Shown here: positions 13,344 through 26,639 of the stretch, in pieces
How positions within the stretch are numbered: the stretch's first letter is position 1
Layout of the letters: each line of letters begins with the position of its first letter
Assembly (NCBI RefSeq): GCF_016802725.1
Contig: NC_052667.1
Coordinates: 29,024,846 to 29,088,845 of the forward strand
Direction of reading: 5' to 3'
Length of the DNA: 64,000 nt
DNA from: Solenopsis invicta
Taxonomy: Eukaryota; Arthropoda; Insecta; Hymenoptera; Formicidae
Made by a program: the position numbers and the translations under genes
The notes under the pieces: model-generated
What the model was told of the DNA's origin: nothing
Databases searched by the model: none
Seen by the model: the letters and a program-made list of their open reading frames with translations, nothing else

Positions 13344-14299
13344 GCTCGTCCAACGGCGCGGCGCATTGGTTTCACGCCGCTGTCGATCGTTCTCTACTTT
13401 CTCTTTCTCTTAGTCCAAGAGTTGCACGATGATGACTTTAGGTGACGGAAGTCCCGATTAGTTGGCCTATCTGACATTCGTTCATCTTTGGTTCGAGCAA
13501 AGAAACGGTTTCTGCTTTTCCACGTTTTATCTTCGAGCTCATTTACCGATGTAATCGGTCCAATTAACGAGGTTTACGAAGATGTTTCGAAAAATGTTGG
13601 AAAGGCACTCTGTTCTGCAGCAGAGCTTTCGCGATGCTATTACGATGTCGTACACTCTTCGAAATCTGTAAATGAAAAACGAAAAAATACGTTTTAAGAA
13701 AATAAAAGAATTTCTTTAATCCGTTATCGCGCGATGCGAACGAGTAAATGCGAGCGTTCGCATACATTGCGCACACAAGAGATATTTGTTTGGATCATTT
13801 CAATGGATCTTTAACTGCAAGGTTTGATTTAAATGAGACAATCGACGTAAAGTAACAACGTTATGACAATAGAATTGTTGCCATTTCGTTTCAAAATATC
13901 TGAGAAATTTTATTATTTTTTATGTCGCAAAATTATTTGACAGATTTTCACTCAATAAATTATGTTAAAATATTTGTATACTATAAATTTATTTAATGTA
14001 GATAATATAGATAGTGTAGATTTAATATAAATAATTATATCTAATTTTTTCTTGATTAAATTAAATATTTGATTTTCTATGCAAAAGATGCAAAAAAAAT
14101 AAACAAGGATCTAAAATAATATCCGTAATGTTTTACAAATTTTTTAATAATAATTAAAAATATAACATGAGTTAAGGTGCTCTTCTAGGAGAGCAATGGC
14201 AACTACAGTAAAAATATAAACTATGTTCTTTATACACATATTTTGAATAGGTTACATAATTAAATAAGTTTGCACTTAATTTATTTCTTTTTTTAGAAG

Positions 14300-14334
14300 T
14301 GTGTGTGTGCGTGTGCGTGCGTGCGTGCGTGCGC

Positions 14335-14365
<31 letters not shown>

Positions 14366-14368
14366 TGT
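14300..14368. repeat. Compound (GT)n/(GC)n microsatellite
   Basis: GTGTGTGC and GCGT units lead into a (GC)n core and then (GT)n. The tract is fully alternating purine-pyrimidine. Confidence 0.9.
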
Positions 14369-14439
14369 GATCTCTTCAGTTTGCCGATGTAAACCATACG
14401 CATCGCAAAACTCATAAATAAACTTAGATGCAATAGACG

Positions 14440-14830
14440 ATTTATATGCGAGCCTTCGGCGTATAGACCTTTTGATTGCTATATTTCTTCAAGATTCGCA
14501 TATCAGCTTGTATGGCAGTTTTCCATTCGTTTCCACTTAAAATGAGGACACGTCGCCACGTCGGAAGGGAGCTGGCAACCTTCAATAGAACATCCTCTTC
14601 TCTTTCCCTGTTCTCTTTCCTTTTTCCCTCCCCAATACCTTTCTCTGTCGTCATTGTCTTTCTTTCTCTTCCCACTTTGCATCTTGCTGTCTCTTTCTTC
14701 AGCATAGTAGTGTGTTGCAACATTGCTGTGTCAAGTGCACTCTTGTCAAGTCTATGTAATTTATGATCCGCTATTTTTGCGGTATATTTAGGTCAATAAT
14801 TCCAGCAGTAGCTTTGGTCGGCCGTGAAGA
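14440..14830. other. GC-richer, pyrimidine-rich island upstream of the receptor
   Basis: A stretch with several CpGs and long C/T-rich runs on the plus strand, so A/G-rich on the receptor's strand, about 1.1-1.5 kb upstream of the receptor start. A 93-codon minus frame exists but is low-complexity. It could be part of the receptor's 5' UTR or promoter; no splice or core-promoter signal proves it. Confidence 0.25.
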
Positions 14831-16337
14831 AGATCGAGAGAAAAACTATCGTTTAAAGATGCAATTTTTATTTTTCAATGAACTGGTGCTGTGTTAATAT
14901 CGTAGAAATCAAAAGCGAAGAAAGAAATGTAGAGATAATAAAGCAAAAAAGAATTATTGCATTAAGAGACAATACATCATTAATCAATTTATAAAAATAG
15001 ACCAAGTTTTAATCGAAGTAAGTACCAACATTTTCACTAACGCCGTAATTTTGTTCCAATTTCAGTGTTTCAATTATTTAATTATTGTAAGAAAATGCGT
15101 AAAATTAATAAAGTTATTGCGTGCTTTGCTTTATAAGAATATATTATATTGAGTTTTTATATTTATATGATAATTTAATATATGGTTTTTATTTAAATTG
15201 CAAATTTAATTAGAAAAATACTTTATTATACTTTGTATAAAATTGGCAATTCATCGCTTGAATAAATTGTAATCACGGTAATATAATTTAAACAGTGATT
15301 TATATAAAGATACAATTTAATTGTAAACATGAAAAGGTAAACACATCATATGCATATGTATACATACGTAAACGATATATTACTATCAACGTTATTAAAT
15401 GAAAATTTAGATATATGGAATATTTGGAATACCGTGGTAACAATATTGCAATATATAATGAAAATCAACAGGTGGTACATACACAAAAGTGTGATAAATA
15501 GAGAGTGAGAGAGAGAGATAAAATTTTACTTAAATATTAATATATACATATATTATCTCTTGTTGCATGTAAATCAATCGTTTTTCTTGCGCTTTTCTCC
15601 AAGTACAAATTGTTTTTAATGTAATGAGAAATAAAGGAATGATAAGAAAGAAGAGAGATAAGAGATTGGATGAGATAGGAAGAAATATTATAAAACAAAA
15701 GATTGTATCATAATTTTAACATAATTAAGGTATAAAAAGTTGCCTCTCTCTCTCTTTCTCTCTCTCTCATCATACAAGATATTGTAGATGGGTGTAATAG
15801 TAATAGTGTGTTCCCTGCAATTGCCTTCTCAAAGGATTATAGAAAAACCATTGATAAATATTGGTGTACCTGCTATCTGAACAGAAATGTAAGTATTTGC
15901 TGTTCTATTGATAGAAGCAGCGTAAGATTTGTATGTACTTTTCAGTATCTTTGAAAAAATTTCATGTACATGAAAAATTTTACCTACATGAATACATATC
16001 TATGAAAAGGAACGAAGCATACATCTTGTTTATAGGGTAGAGAATCGCATCACGTAACGATGCCGAGCATGTAAATCGCACGTCTATTGAATATAAGTAG
16101 AATTCTTGACGCTAAGACTGGCCAAGGGCAGAATTTGAAAGATCAATGATGAGTCGGCCTCGTATCTTGCGGTCCTCAGAGTAATGAGAATTTTTCGCAT
16201 TTTTGAGCATTTGCGTTAATGCGTTTTCATAGTTGTGCGTAAAATCTCATCAAAGAGAAAATTTTTAGAAAATTAATAAATTAGAACATTGTTTTATTAG
16301 AAAAATTTAGGCATTTTTGATTGGTGTTATTTTTGAT

Positions 16338-16340
<3 letters not shown>

Positions 16341-16420
<80 letters not shown>

Positions 16421-16430
16421 CGCGCGGGTG
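16341..16430. repeat. Compound (CT)n(GT)n(CG)n microsatellite
   Basis: About 19 CT units, then about 16 GT units, then a short (CG)n run, directly joined. Confidence 0.92.
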
Positions 16431-17329
16431 CGTGCGTGCATTCTGCGTGCTTATATTTATTTCCAAATGAGCTGCAATGAACTATTTAATAATATTAGTT
16501 TTATCATCTTCCACTTGAATACCTTGAGTCAGCGAATTTCTTTTGAATATGATGTTTCTTAATTAAGGTTTGATTAAGGGTCTTGATTAAGGTTCAATAT
16601 AAATTTTTGGAATAGTTTATGTAAAGAGAACTTCTCCTATAATATTTATATCATGAAATCCTGCTTGAATCACGAAATGTTTCTTGATGAAAAAATTTGT
16701 TCATGATTTTCTCGTTTATTTTTGAAGCAAGTGTACGCTTACGAGCGATATCGTGGTTTTCGCAATTTGTCAGGATAGCCGCTGAGGGATAAGTAGGCTT
16801 AGTATGCGTTTCGCATCAAGTACGCCAAAATTCTCCCGAAACGTGAATAGCGTACATAAGTCATCCAACAATATAAGGCTCACCATTTTAACTCAGAATT
16901 TTATCTTTTACTGATTCGTCCGAATATTCCGTTATTTCAGCAAAAATAGTACATTGATATATTACGCAATTTCATTAGTACAGAAAAATGTAGATAAAAG
17001 AAATATCTAGATTTTTTATGCTTTATTTGCAATACTACCAAACGTATCAAAATCTTTTAAAAATCTTGGTTTAATCCGTTTCTCTACTTTCTTTTTCATT
17101 GACGAACTAACGTTGCTTTTATGCTGATGGTTATAAATATGTTGCTAAATACAATATATATTAATCTTAACAAATTCTTTTTACAATTTTAAGAAATAAA
17201 AAAACGCTATAAAATATTGAAAATTACAAAATTTTTAAACAAATTTAAATGTATATGAAACATTTGTACGTGTATTATATATTTACATGTATTTATCATT
17301 ATACAATCCGCGTGCGTGCGTTTAAACGT

Positions 17330-17355
17330 ACACACACACACACACACACACACAT
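17330..17355. repeat. (CA)n microsatellite
   Basis: About 12 CA units. Confidence 0.85.
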
Positions 17356-19181
17356 TTTTAGTTACATTTAGAAAATATTTCGTTTCCACATTTTTATTTT
17401 TATTAAGTAATATTCTCGTACATTTTTAGAGGTTTTTATGTATTATTGTTTTTATATATTTGGTAAAAGAATGAAACGACATGATAATAATAATAATCCA
17501 ATTCTTTATATTGCGTTAAAAGTCAGTTACTAGAAAAACTTTTTACAAATTTTTTAACATCTCTTTTATCGTATTATACAATATCTTTGATAATAAAGAG
17601 AAAAAGTACTCTCTACATTACAACAGAGTACTAAGAATAAAATACATGTATTTGATATGGAAGAAGGAAAAGATTTTACGTTAATATAAGAACAATACTG
17701 TTTAGTCATATCATTAATTCGTTCGTTTAGTATTGTGAATCTTATTTTTAAAAAATTTGGATATTTACACGTGTATTCGTATCTTTGCAAATTGAATATA
17801 AAAACGCAATTTGTATCATAATGCAAAGATTTCTTAAAAAATTTTATTTTCTATTAATCTATGATTGGAGAAATGGAAATCGTAAATTGTGCGAACAAAT
17901 GTATATACCTATTAATCCACTACATTGGTCAAATCTGGTCTACATAACTATATTCGCGAATTTTGTATTCTAAATTTTGATGAGAGTTTCAACTAAAATA
18001 AAATTTAAAAAGTTGGTATTTTTTTAGTCCAGTATAATAATTAAATATAATAATTTGATGCAAAACGATGTTTGTTTGAAAAGCTACTTTCCCTATCTTT
18101 GCAGTTTGCAGTTGCTTAACATTCTTTAAAAGATAAGATGTTGGTTTCATTATATATTTATATATTCATAATATGTTCACTAGACACAAAATTTTTAATA
18201 AAACTTGACCGAAACTTTCTATTATCAAAAATGCCGAAAAATGCAGTTGGAGTCGTATGCATTCGGAAAGACTAACGTATTGTCTTTCTAGAAAACATGC
18301 ATTATTAGAATTTAAAAAATACTGCAATAATTAAATAAAATTGTTATAGACATCTGTTATGGAGATTATATTACATTTGGTACAAAAGAAGATAAAGATA
18401 TCATTTAAGAGGGAGCACGTGATAACATTTATATTACCATAATATTGTAGATAACTTGCTCGCGTGGAGATCTTTGAAAATTTATGATAAAATAAAAACA
18501 GAAGGAGAATGAAAGAAAGAAAACAATCTATGGTGTACACGTTTTCTTTTAGCCTTTACAAAATACTTTTTTACGCATTAAATTGCGATTGTTTTGCTAA
18601 TGTTGTTGTAAAAATTTGAAAAATTGGTGGTATTTGCAATTTTGATCTGCATTTTCTTTCCAAGTATTTTATTAGCAATAAAAAATTGTACAAAAAATAA
18701 GTATTATTATGATAATCACAAAAGCTGAAATAGATTTGATGTTTTTCAATTTTACCTTTCATCTTTATTTATAGAAACTGTTTACAGTTGTCTTAATTTA
18801 TTATGTTATATGATAAGAAATATGGAAATGGAATATTGAATAATAAGACGATAATGATATTAATGTATAAACTTCTCATAAAACGTTCCAGAATTGACAA
18901 CTGTTATATATTCAATTTTAAATCTTGTTATTTGCATATAATTTAAGCGTTTTTATATGCGTTTATTTATCTTCTCTGTGTACAATGAGACATTTAAATC
19001 GGGAAAAGTTGGAACACTCTTCCAATATTAAATTTTATGGTCTAAACTTTTTGGCAAAAATTAACCAATCTATAAACGCGTTTACGCTCAATAATAATTA
19101 ATCTTAAATGTTTTACTTTAGTAAGTGCTGATACGTTTGTTTTTCGACAGAAATTGTAAAAATTATAATATGCACCAGCAG

Positions 19182-19182
<1 letters not shown>

Positions 19183-19229
<47 letters not shown>
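19183..19229. repeat. (CT)n microsatellite
   Basis: About 23 CT units followed by imperfect TTTCTC repeats. Confidence 0.92.
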
Positions 19230-19235
<6 letters not shown>

Positions 19236-19639
19236 TTTTCTCTTTCTTTCCAGTAATTTCTTACACAAAGAAAATTAATAAGAATACAATTTATGTAAAT
19301 TCTCTCCATAAAACTTTATTACCAGCAGTAAAGTGCAGTTTCTAAAAATCTACTTAATTGCTGTGTTTATACTTAATAATAAATGTTTTGCTGTAAAGCA
19401 TGGATAAGCTATGAACATGTTGAAATGAAATTTATTTTGTTAATTATTGCTATATGTTGCTTACATTATTATTATACAATGTTAAAAAGTTATTGTTTCT
19501 TTAAAAATTAAAGGGTAATAAAACTGAAGAAAAATAATTTACTCCTGTCACAGATTTTTGTCTTTAAGATTTCAATTATGCAATGGAAGACGGAAGACAC
19601 GCTCTTTCAGGTAACTCTACGTATAATTTTATCCTGCGC

Positions 19640-19797
19640 GTTTACTTAGATCGGTCGGGAGCTTTTCCGTAAATAATACAGCTCGTTGTTGCGACACTGA
19701 CCTTCGATCGAGAAGCCAGGATTGTCGTGGGATCAAGTGTGTTGCCAAAGACCACTGAGGAGTCTGACTCTGCTTTGGCTTTGCCACGTGCTTGACT
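19640..19797 (+). promoter_or_regulatory. GC-rich island ending in a strong donor-like site
   Basis: A locally GC-rich block (TCGGTCGGGAGC, CGATCGAGAAGCCAGG) that ends GACT/GTGAGT, with the donor at 19798 just before a (GT)n tract. It could be a non-coding first exon on the plus strand or a regulatory island. No downstream partner exon is recognised. Confidence 0.2.
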
Positions 19798-19811
19798 GTG
19801 AGTACGCGCGC

Positions 19812-19817
<6 letters not shown>

Positions 19818-19847
<30 letters not shown>

Positions 19848-19920
19848 TGTGTGCGCGTGTGCGTGTGCGTGTGCGTGCGTGTATGTGTGTACGTGTGCGT
19901 GCGTGCGCGCGTGTGTGTAT
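19818..19920. repeat. (GT)n with GC and TA interruptions
   Basis: A long alternating purine-pyrimidine tract with (GT)n, a set of GCGTGT units and GTAT units. Confidence 0.9.
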
Positions 19921-20027
19921 GTACGTGAAACATTTGGGAGTCGTATTTTATCTGTGAAATTTGATTATGAACATGATTTTAGGTTTGTTTGCGTTGTTCA
20001 AAATCTTCAAATATTTTTACACTTGAA

Positions 20028-20031
<4 letters not shown>

Positions 20032-20057
<26 letters not shown>
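20032..20057. repeat. (AT)n microsatellite
   Basis: About 13 AT units. Confidence 0.85.
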
Positions 20058-20063
<6 letters not shown>

Positions 20064-20687
20064 TCGGATATTGAAGAGAGAGAGAAAAAATGAAAATGCT
20101 GAGTGCAAAAAATGCAAGTAACGCAAACAAACCTCTTCTTCCGTGATCGACATCTAACTAAAATTTCTACGGATACATGCTTCATGAAATCGTCAAGTCA
20201 TCGATAAAGTGTAGAGCGACAGCAACGACTAATCGATTTTCACCCAACGAAACCTCGAAACGTGCCAAATGTTCGTGCTTCATTTTCCACTATGTAATTT
20301 TCGTCTTTGTTCTATTTTATGTTGCATAATATACAATGATCATCTAATATGATATTCTATTCAATCCATTTTGTGTTTAAAAATTTATTATTAAATAAGA
20401 AATTGTTGAATTCAATAATTAAGCACCGTTGTGTTTAAAGCTCGATTAATCCTAGAACGATACACTTTGGGTATGGGCAACATGGGCATACACTGATATT
20501 TTTTTCGAAAATTGACATCTGTAATTTTGAAATTTAGTTGACTTACTTGATAGATTTAAATGCGCTAGAATATCCTTTTTTTGCGTAAAAAGTAACGTTA
20601 ATCAACAAAGAATCTTCATAAATAGTAACGAGTAAAAATTTCTATTAAAAATGCGATACTCAAATATGTAATTTGTTTGAAACCTAC

Positions 20688-20797
20688 ATGGAAAAAACGA
20701 TTTTGCTAAAGTATCTAAAAATTTTGTTGGATGTAGATCTGAAAGTAATTTTATTAAATTATCGGAATAATTATACAGGATACTTAAGTTGATCACT
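20688..20797. repeat. Dispersed repeat, copy 1 (see 34928-35037)
   Basis: Shares the ordered words GGAAAAAA, ATTTTGCT, GTAGATCT or ACAGATCT, ATAATT and CTTAAG or CTCAAG with the block at 34928, in the same orientation and at near-equal spacing. By eye about two thirds of positions agree. The family is unknown, and neither copy has a coding frame. Confidence 0.45.
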
Positions 20798-20928
20798 AGA
20801 ATGTCCATACTTTTGCAGTACTGCTTATCATCTTTAAACGTCTTACATTATTATTTTAACGATGTAATTCAAAATTACATATATTTTCAATCTGTAATAG
20901 CTAAATTTTTAGCAAAACCGTTTCTTTC

Positions 20929-20989
20929 GCGTACAACTATAGCGTACACTATAGCGAACACTATAGCGTACAACTATAGCGCACACTAT
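20929..20989. repeat. Short tandem repeat, about 13-14 bp unit
   Basis: Four to five degenerate copies of a unit like GTACACTATAGC or GTACAACTATAGC. Confidence 0.75.
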
Positions 20990-21989
20990 TTAAAATCTTA
21001 CGAAAGTTATAAGCAATTAAATTTGGAATAGGATACGTTATATCCAGTGTGTCATTCCCGTTTAACAAAATAAATAGTTGTGCGGCGTTTTGGGGTAAAT
21101 ATCGAAATTTTACTAAAATGTTAAATTCATATTATCGAATTGTAACCAATTTGAGTCATTTTTAATCATTTCTATAGGTCGCTATTGCTTCTAATCGTTA
21201 ATTTAACTAGAACAATGGAGTTAATTAATGTAATTAAAAAAAAATGTATTACATTTAACTCGAATTTAGTTCATTATTTATTCGGTGCAAACTTTAACGT
21301 GGATGTTGCTTACTTTGAAATTAAATACAATATTTTAACCAGATGGATGAGTTGTTTAGATAAACTTGTTTTTCTAACTATATATTTTGTGTTAAAATAA
21401 TCAATTTTGACAAACATGGAAATTAAAAATAACAAAACGTCATTTAACTTAAGGAATCAATTAAATTGAATCCTTTAATATTTAGCAGATAAAAATAATT
21501 TTTTTCTTCTGCATTATATTTATTTATTTATCTGCCAAAACTTTTGGTTATTTAATAAAAAAGTAAATTAACCCCAAATTTTTTTTAAAGGAAAGCTTTT
21601 AGTCTAATAATAAATAAGATTAAAGTCATATGACTCGAAATGTTAAGTACGACGTTGACCAACAGATATTGATTAATAGTATTTATTAAGTCATAATCTA
21701 TTTTCACGAAAGTGCATTCCATAAAAATCAAATTAATATTGTATACAATTTGACGTATCTTATACAGCATAAAACATTCTAGCAACGTTGAAGCAATTTT
21801 GTAATGTTTCTGCAATATCATTCAAATGTTGCAATGTTGTTGCAATATTCCTAAAATGTTATATCGTATTTTCTGCTGTATATATAACTATGTTACATTT
21901 ATATTGTATGTTGATCATTTAACATTAATGTTTGTAAATACAAGACGGTAAAAAGTTTAAGTTCTTTTTCATTAAAAAAATACAGACAC

Positions 21990-22014
21990 AAACACACACA
22001 CACGCGCGCGCGCA

Positions 22015-22056
<42 letters not shown>
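21990..22056. repeat. Compound (CA)n(CG)n(TA)n microsatellite
   Basis: Runs of CA, CG and then about 19 TA units. The TA run leads directly into the TACAGGG end of the adjacent MITE, so the repeat probably grew from the element's TA edge. Confidence 0.9.
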
Positions 22057-22061
<5 letters not shown>

Positions 22062-22210
22062 GGTGATTATTAATGAATGTTCCCACTTTTTACCATCGAA
22101 ACACGCGTTTGTAATTTCTAATATAATAATATGTTAGAAATACGTATCCGTCGGTAAATTATGCTCCGATGGTAAAAGGTAGGAACATTCATTAATAATA
22201 ACCCTGTATA
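22055..22210. mobile_element. MITE-like element, 156 bp, TIR starting TATACAGGGT
   Basis: Terminal inverted repeats of about 45 bp. The left end TATACAGGGTGATTATTAAT and the right end, read as reverse complement TATACAGGGTTATTATTAAT, continue into GAATGTTCC...TTTTACCATCG on both sides. The core contains the palindrome-like AATTTCTAATATAATAATAT. There is no coding capacity. A decayed relative lies at 63343-63445. Confidence 0.8.
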
Positions 22211-24021
22211 AACAAGTTTAATTAATTTTTCTTAATTCTAAATTTAGCACATGTTTTTTATACATTTATTGTGTTAATTGTTAATATACAAAACAATGTT
22301 GCATATCTATTATGAGATTTACAGTCTGCAAAAGAATATAATGAAACGTGTGAGATACGAATGGAGAGAAGAGCTTCTCTTATTAGAAAACACTAAATTT
22401 TTAAGTTTCAAGTTATTACAAAGTTTGCTAGATTACTTTACGATAGATTGCGTTTGCAGTGACGCCTTTGTTTTTGATAAAGAAAATTAATTATTGAAGA
22501 AACATTTTAACAAGATGTTGCGAAAATTTCTTCAGTAAAATCTACGATTGAAATTACTGGTAAATGAAAGTTCTACGATACAATGTCCTTCGCATCATTG
22601 CAATTAAACTGCGATTAAATTTTCGCAATTAAATTTCATGGCATTTGATGTGGTTTACATCAGATAACCATTTTGTTATTTTAGTCGAAAATGTCAACCA
22701 ATCTATTGCGTTGCATTGGAATAGATAATTTTATCTTTTTCATCTTTGTGAAGAAAGATATCGTCGCTTCTCGTTCATTTTATTTCTCGTTCGTTTATTC
22801 TTTCGATCAATAACTAATTGCGTTACATACAATTTTTTTGTTATTCGTTTTCATCGTCACTCAAAATTTATTTGATAAACCTTGTTATTTACTTCGTTAT
22901 ACGGAAGACAATTTATTTCGCTGAATTTTGCGCATTGAAAATAGACATATAATAGATATAGATAGTAACCGCACGATATTATACTATAAACAAGTATTAG
23001 CAAAGCCGTAAATTATACATATAGCAGTGCACATGTAATTTCCAATAATTTATATTGATTTTTTTCGAGATTATGACGACTGAATGATGCTTGTAGAGAT
23101 TCTTGATCGTGTCAGTACAAATTTTATTAATTGATGATTGATTTTACATTTATTAATAAAAAATGAGTGATATAACCAAAGGGATGGAAGGATCAAGTAA
23201 AAAATGTTCAATACAATTTCTTCTGCGAGATACTGTTTTCAAAAAGATACCTTTAAATTTTTGTAATAAAATAGATTAATGATTTTTCTCATACGTGATT
23301 TCTGCATATTCATTTTTTTCGGTTATGTGAAAGATGTCGTGCTCTATTCAGTTGAATAAAAAATATAATCTATAGTCATATATAACTTGAAAGATATATT
23401 CAACATGTAAAATAGATTCACATATAAGTAGATTTATTATTTCCATATAAACTTGTATTGATTTTTATATTTTAGTATTAACTGTATTATTTAGTTATAT
23501 ATGTATACATGGTATGTTGGAAAAGTAATAAGATTTAATTTTTTTTCTCGAAGCAAAAGTAAACTATAAAAGTAAATTGTGTCGAATTGAAAGATGCTTT
23601 TTTACATTATATTACACTCATATTATATGTTCATGTGTTATACTTTAATATTCAAATATCATATTACATTAGCATGTCACACGCGCGAGTGCGCGCGCGG
23701 TATAAAGTAAAGATATATCGATGGAAATAAATATCTATTTCGACAATTCACAGTAATAAGTCGCGTACGATGGAGTAAATAATTATAAAATAAATCCAAT
23801 TAGCGTAAATTAATTTACAATATGAGTCATTATTTATACTATACGTAGAAAATAAATAAAATTTTACTATAAAATTGTTAGTTAAATTGGAACGATCAAA
23901 ATAAATAAGATTTAATGTCTGACCTGAAGGTTTGACGTGAATGTATATGCAATGCGTAACATTGGTTCAACAATTTTTAGCATTAATACAAATCTCATGG
24001 TGTAAATGTTTTGATACTTGT

Positions 24022-24023
24022 AA

Positions 24024-24081
<58 letters not shown>
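24022..24081. repeat. Poly(A) followed by (AT)n
   Basis: About 19 A residues run into two (AT)n blocks. It could be a retro-element tail that expanded, but no element body is seen upstream. Confidence 0.8.
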
Positions 24082-24085
<4 letters not shown>

Positions 24086-24179
24086 TAAGATATTTGTTAC
24101 ATGATATAGCGACATTGCGCGACGCGTTTTACAAAATTGTATAATTAAAATAAAATTAGAAAATCTTGTTACATACGTT

Positions 24180-24500
24180 CTTATTGGGTAGCTGCATTGC
24201 AGGTCGCGTCGTAGGGCAGCGATCGATTTAACGAGTGTGGGTACCAAAGTACGTGGTGCTTAATACCCTTGAATACGAAATTTGTAATTCGACCTTCGAG
24301 CTGACGAACTCTCAAAATAGATAATCGAATGCGCCTGTTTATTTTCGTTCGTTCTTAATCATATAAATAGAATGTCATTACACGATCCAAGGGAAGCGAC
24401 TCACGGAGAGTATTTTGTCTCGCGTCATAATATCATCTGGTGATACGAGTAATGGTTTTCACTATTGATACAAACGAACATATCATATTATGTCATTCAG
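24180..24500. promoter_or_regulatory. CpG-richer island, possible regulatory sequence
   Basis: Richer in G+C and CpG than its flanks (for example CAGGTCGCGTCGTAGGGCAG) and without an extended open frame. It may be a conserved non-coding element; nothing in it names a function. Confidence 0.2.
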
Positions 24501-25799
24501 TGATAAAACGGAAAAAGGACTCGAAAGAGATCTTTTACTGCACTTTTTCTTTGACCCGTGTAAAAAGAGATTTTTTTTAAATACCTCTTTAAATACATTT
24601 ATATTTAGAAGCATATATATATTTTTATAGTTTTCTCTTAAATTTTACAATCTTTTTAACGCTCTTAAAAATTACATTTTTATGCCATTTTTATAAAATT
24701 ATTGATCGTTATTCTGTGTAAAGATAGCATTTTTCGTAATTTTTTTTATTTTACTTTCTATGTACATGTAAGGGAAAATGAGGAGGAGAGGGGAGGGCGG
24801 ATAAGATGACGAATCGTTAATTTTTCCAAGTTAATAACAAATGACGAGCTAATTTCATTAAAGACTTTAGATAATAAATAATCTGTGGTAGTTTGATTTT
24901 AACACAAAAGTGGAGAATGTAATGAGAAATGTTGGTCGACTGCATCTATATGTAATTTTTTGATGTTTGTTTATAAAGAATGATATAATTACAATAAATA
25001 TTTTCATTTTTTTTATAAAATAACAATAAGTATTGTATGGCTAGAAACAATATACATATCATATTAATACTTATCATTTTTTATGTTGTAACATTTATAT
25101 GCAATAAATAAACACAACGACTGTGGATAAGATGACGAACGTCATCACGCATGGGCAAGACGAAACATTTGTGCATTAGTTTTTTTGAGCTTAACAGCAT
25201 TATGACTATATATATATAACGCAAATTTAATCACAATGTATATCGTAATTAAAAAAATTTTATTTTTGCAAATTATATAAATATTTTTTGTTCCAATTAC
25301 ATTTTTTAAATTACATTTTAAAATCAAAATAATATAAATTTATTACATTAATATAATAATAAATCTTTTTATTCATAAAAAGTATATTTTTTTTTAACTT
25401 TACTTGACTGTTTGCTATTTTATCAATTATTAAAAGTTATTTTACCCGCGTATGGAGACAAAATGACGAAATTGACATATTCTTAAAATCCTAAAATTTC
25501 TATTTATTTAACTTTCTCAGCTTTTAATTTTTACAGATGGTAAACAAGACTTTAATAAATTTGAAAAAAATATAGATCGTTATTTTTATATTATCACGGA
25601 AATTAAGAAGAATCGACAAATCTTAACATCGCTCAGTCTCACCCTTTTTTCTCCTACTTACAATTAATACTGTGACAGATATTTATTGGATTATCTTTGT
25701 TAAAATTGTCAAATAGAGAAAATCTCTGCTTTGTTTCTCTCTCACTCATAAAAAAATAAAAGACGTTTTGAATAAGTTGTCGTGATTTAAGTTAACTTA

Positions 25800-26170
25800 A
25801 CGCGAGATCGAGTATGACACAGATCGTTGATAAAGAGTTAGAAACGCGGGGAAGGAACTATTATACCTTGAAAACATAGGACTTGCGAGATTCGAGATAA
25901 TAAATGCAGCCGCATGGAATGTTGAATATTTTCGAACGCTCGCGTGAACACCGAGGTAGAAACCTTGAGACGCTGCAATTGAATAACGCCACGCTGATTA
26001 CGCAAGAGACCGTCGCATCGGCAAGATTGTTGTAGCGAAGAGTGTTGTGCTATGCCTCGCGTTTGTTTCCATACTGTTGCAATCAGAACAGTACCAAGAT
26101 CGGCATCGTGCTCGACATTGACTACATTTACACGGTCCGATTTACGCCAAGTTATAACATCGTATAAAAC
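25800..26170. promoter_or_regulatory. CpG-richer island, possible regulatory sequence
   Basis: A 370-bp block with many CpGs (CGAACGCTCGCGTGAAC, GACCGTCGCATCGG) in an AT-rich setting. No open frame of note and no core promoter motif that I can defend. Confidence 0.22.
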
Positions 26171-26491
26171 TGGCCAATCTCACAAGTATATTTACTCCGA
26201 AGAATAACTGTGATTGATAATTGGAGTTTTATTACAATAACTTTGATGTAAATTTGAGTCGACTAAATGTAGTAATTAACGTTTCGCGGTATTTCATTGT
26301 ATTATTGCATTATTTTCAATTCCCTATTAATCCGTCACACAATAGATATTAAAAAGACAGATTATATTATAAGCTTGATTAAATCTCACGGGGAGCGTCA
26401 ATAATACTCGTTAACTTTTATTCGTTTCACATTTTTCAGTCCATAAGTCATGAAAAGAATGAAAATTGTGAGATAATTTCGAGACATTTCG

Positions 26492-26639
26492 GCACTCTCT
26501 AAATTTTTTGGAGTGAAATCCCACTCTAAAAGTGTGAAAATCCTGCCAGTCTTGATAAAGAGTGGTAGTATGTTCACACTTTTAGAGTGGGAGTCCGCTC
26601 TTTTAGATGAAATTCCATTCTAAAGAATTTAGAGAGCAC
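26492..26639. mobile_element. MITE-like inverted-repeat element, 148 bp
   Basis: The outer ends CACTCTCTAAAT and ATTTAGAGAGCAC face each other. The inner words CCCACTCTAAAAGTGTGAA and TTCACACTTTTAGAGTGGG are exact reverse complements. The right arm is longer by about 19 bp. The loop is about 35 bp. No coding capacity and no clear target-site duplication. Confidence 0.75.
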
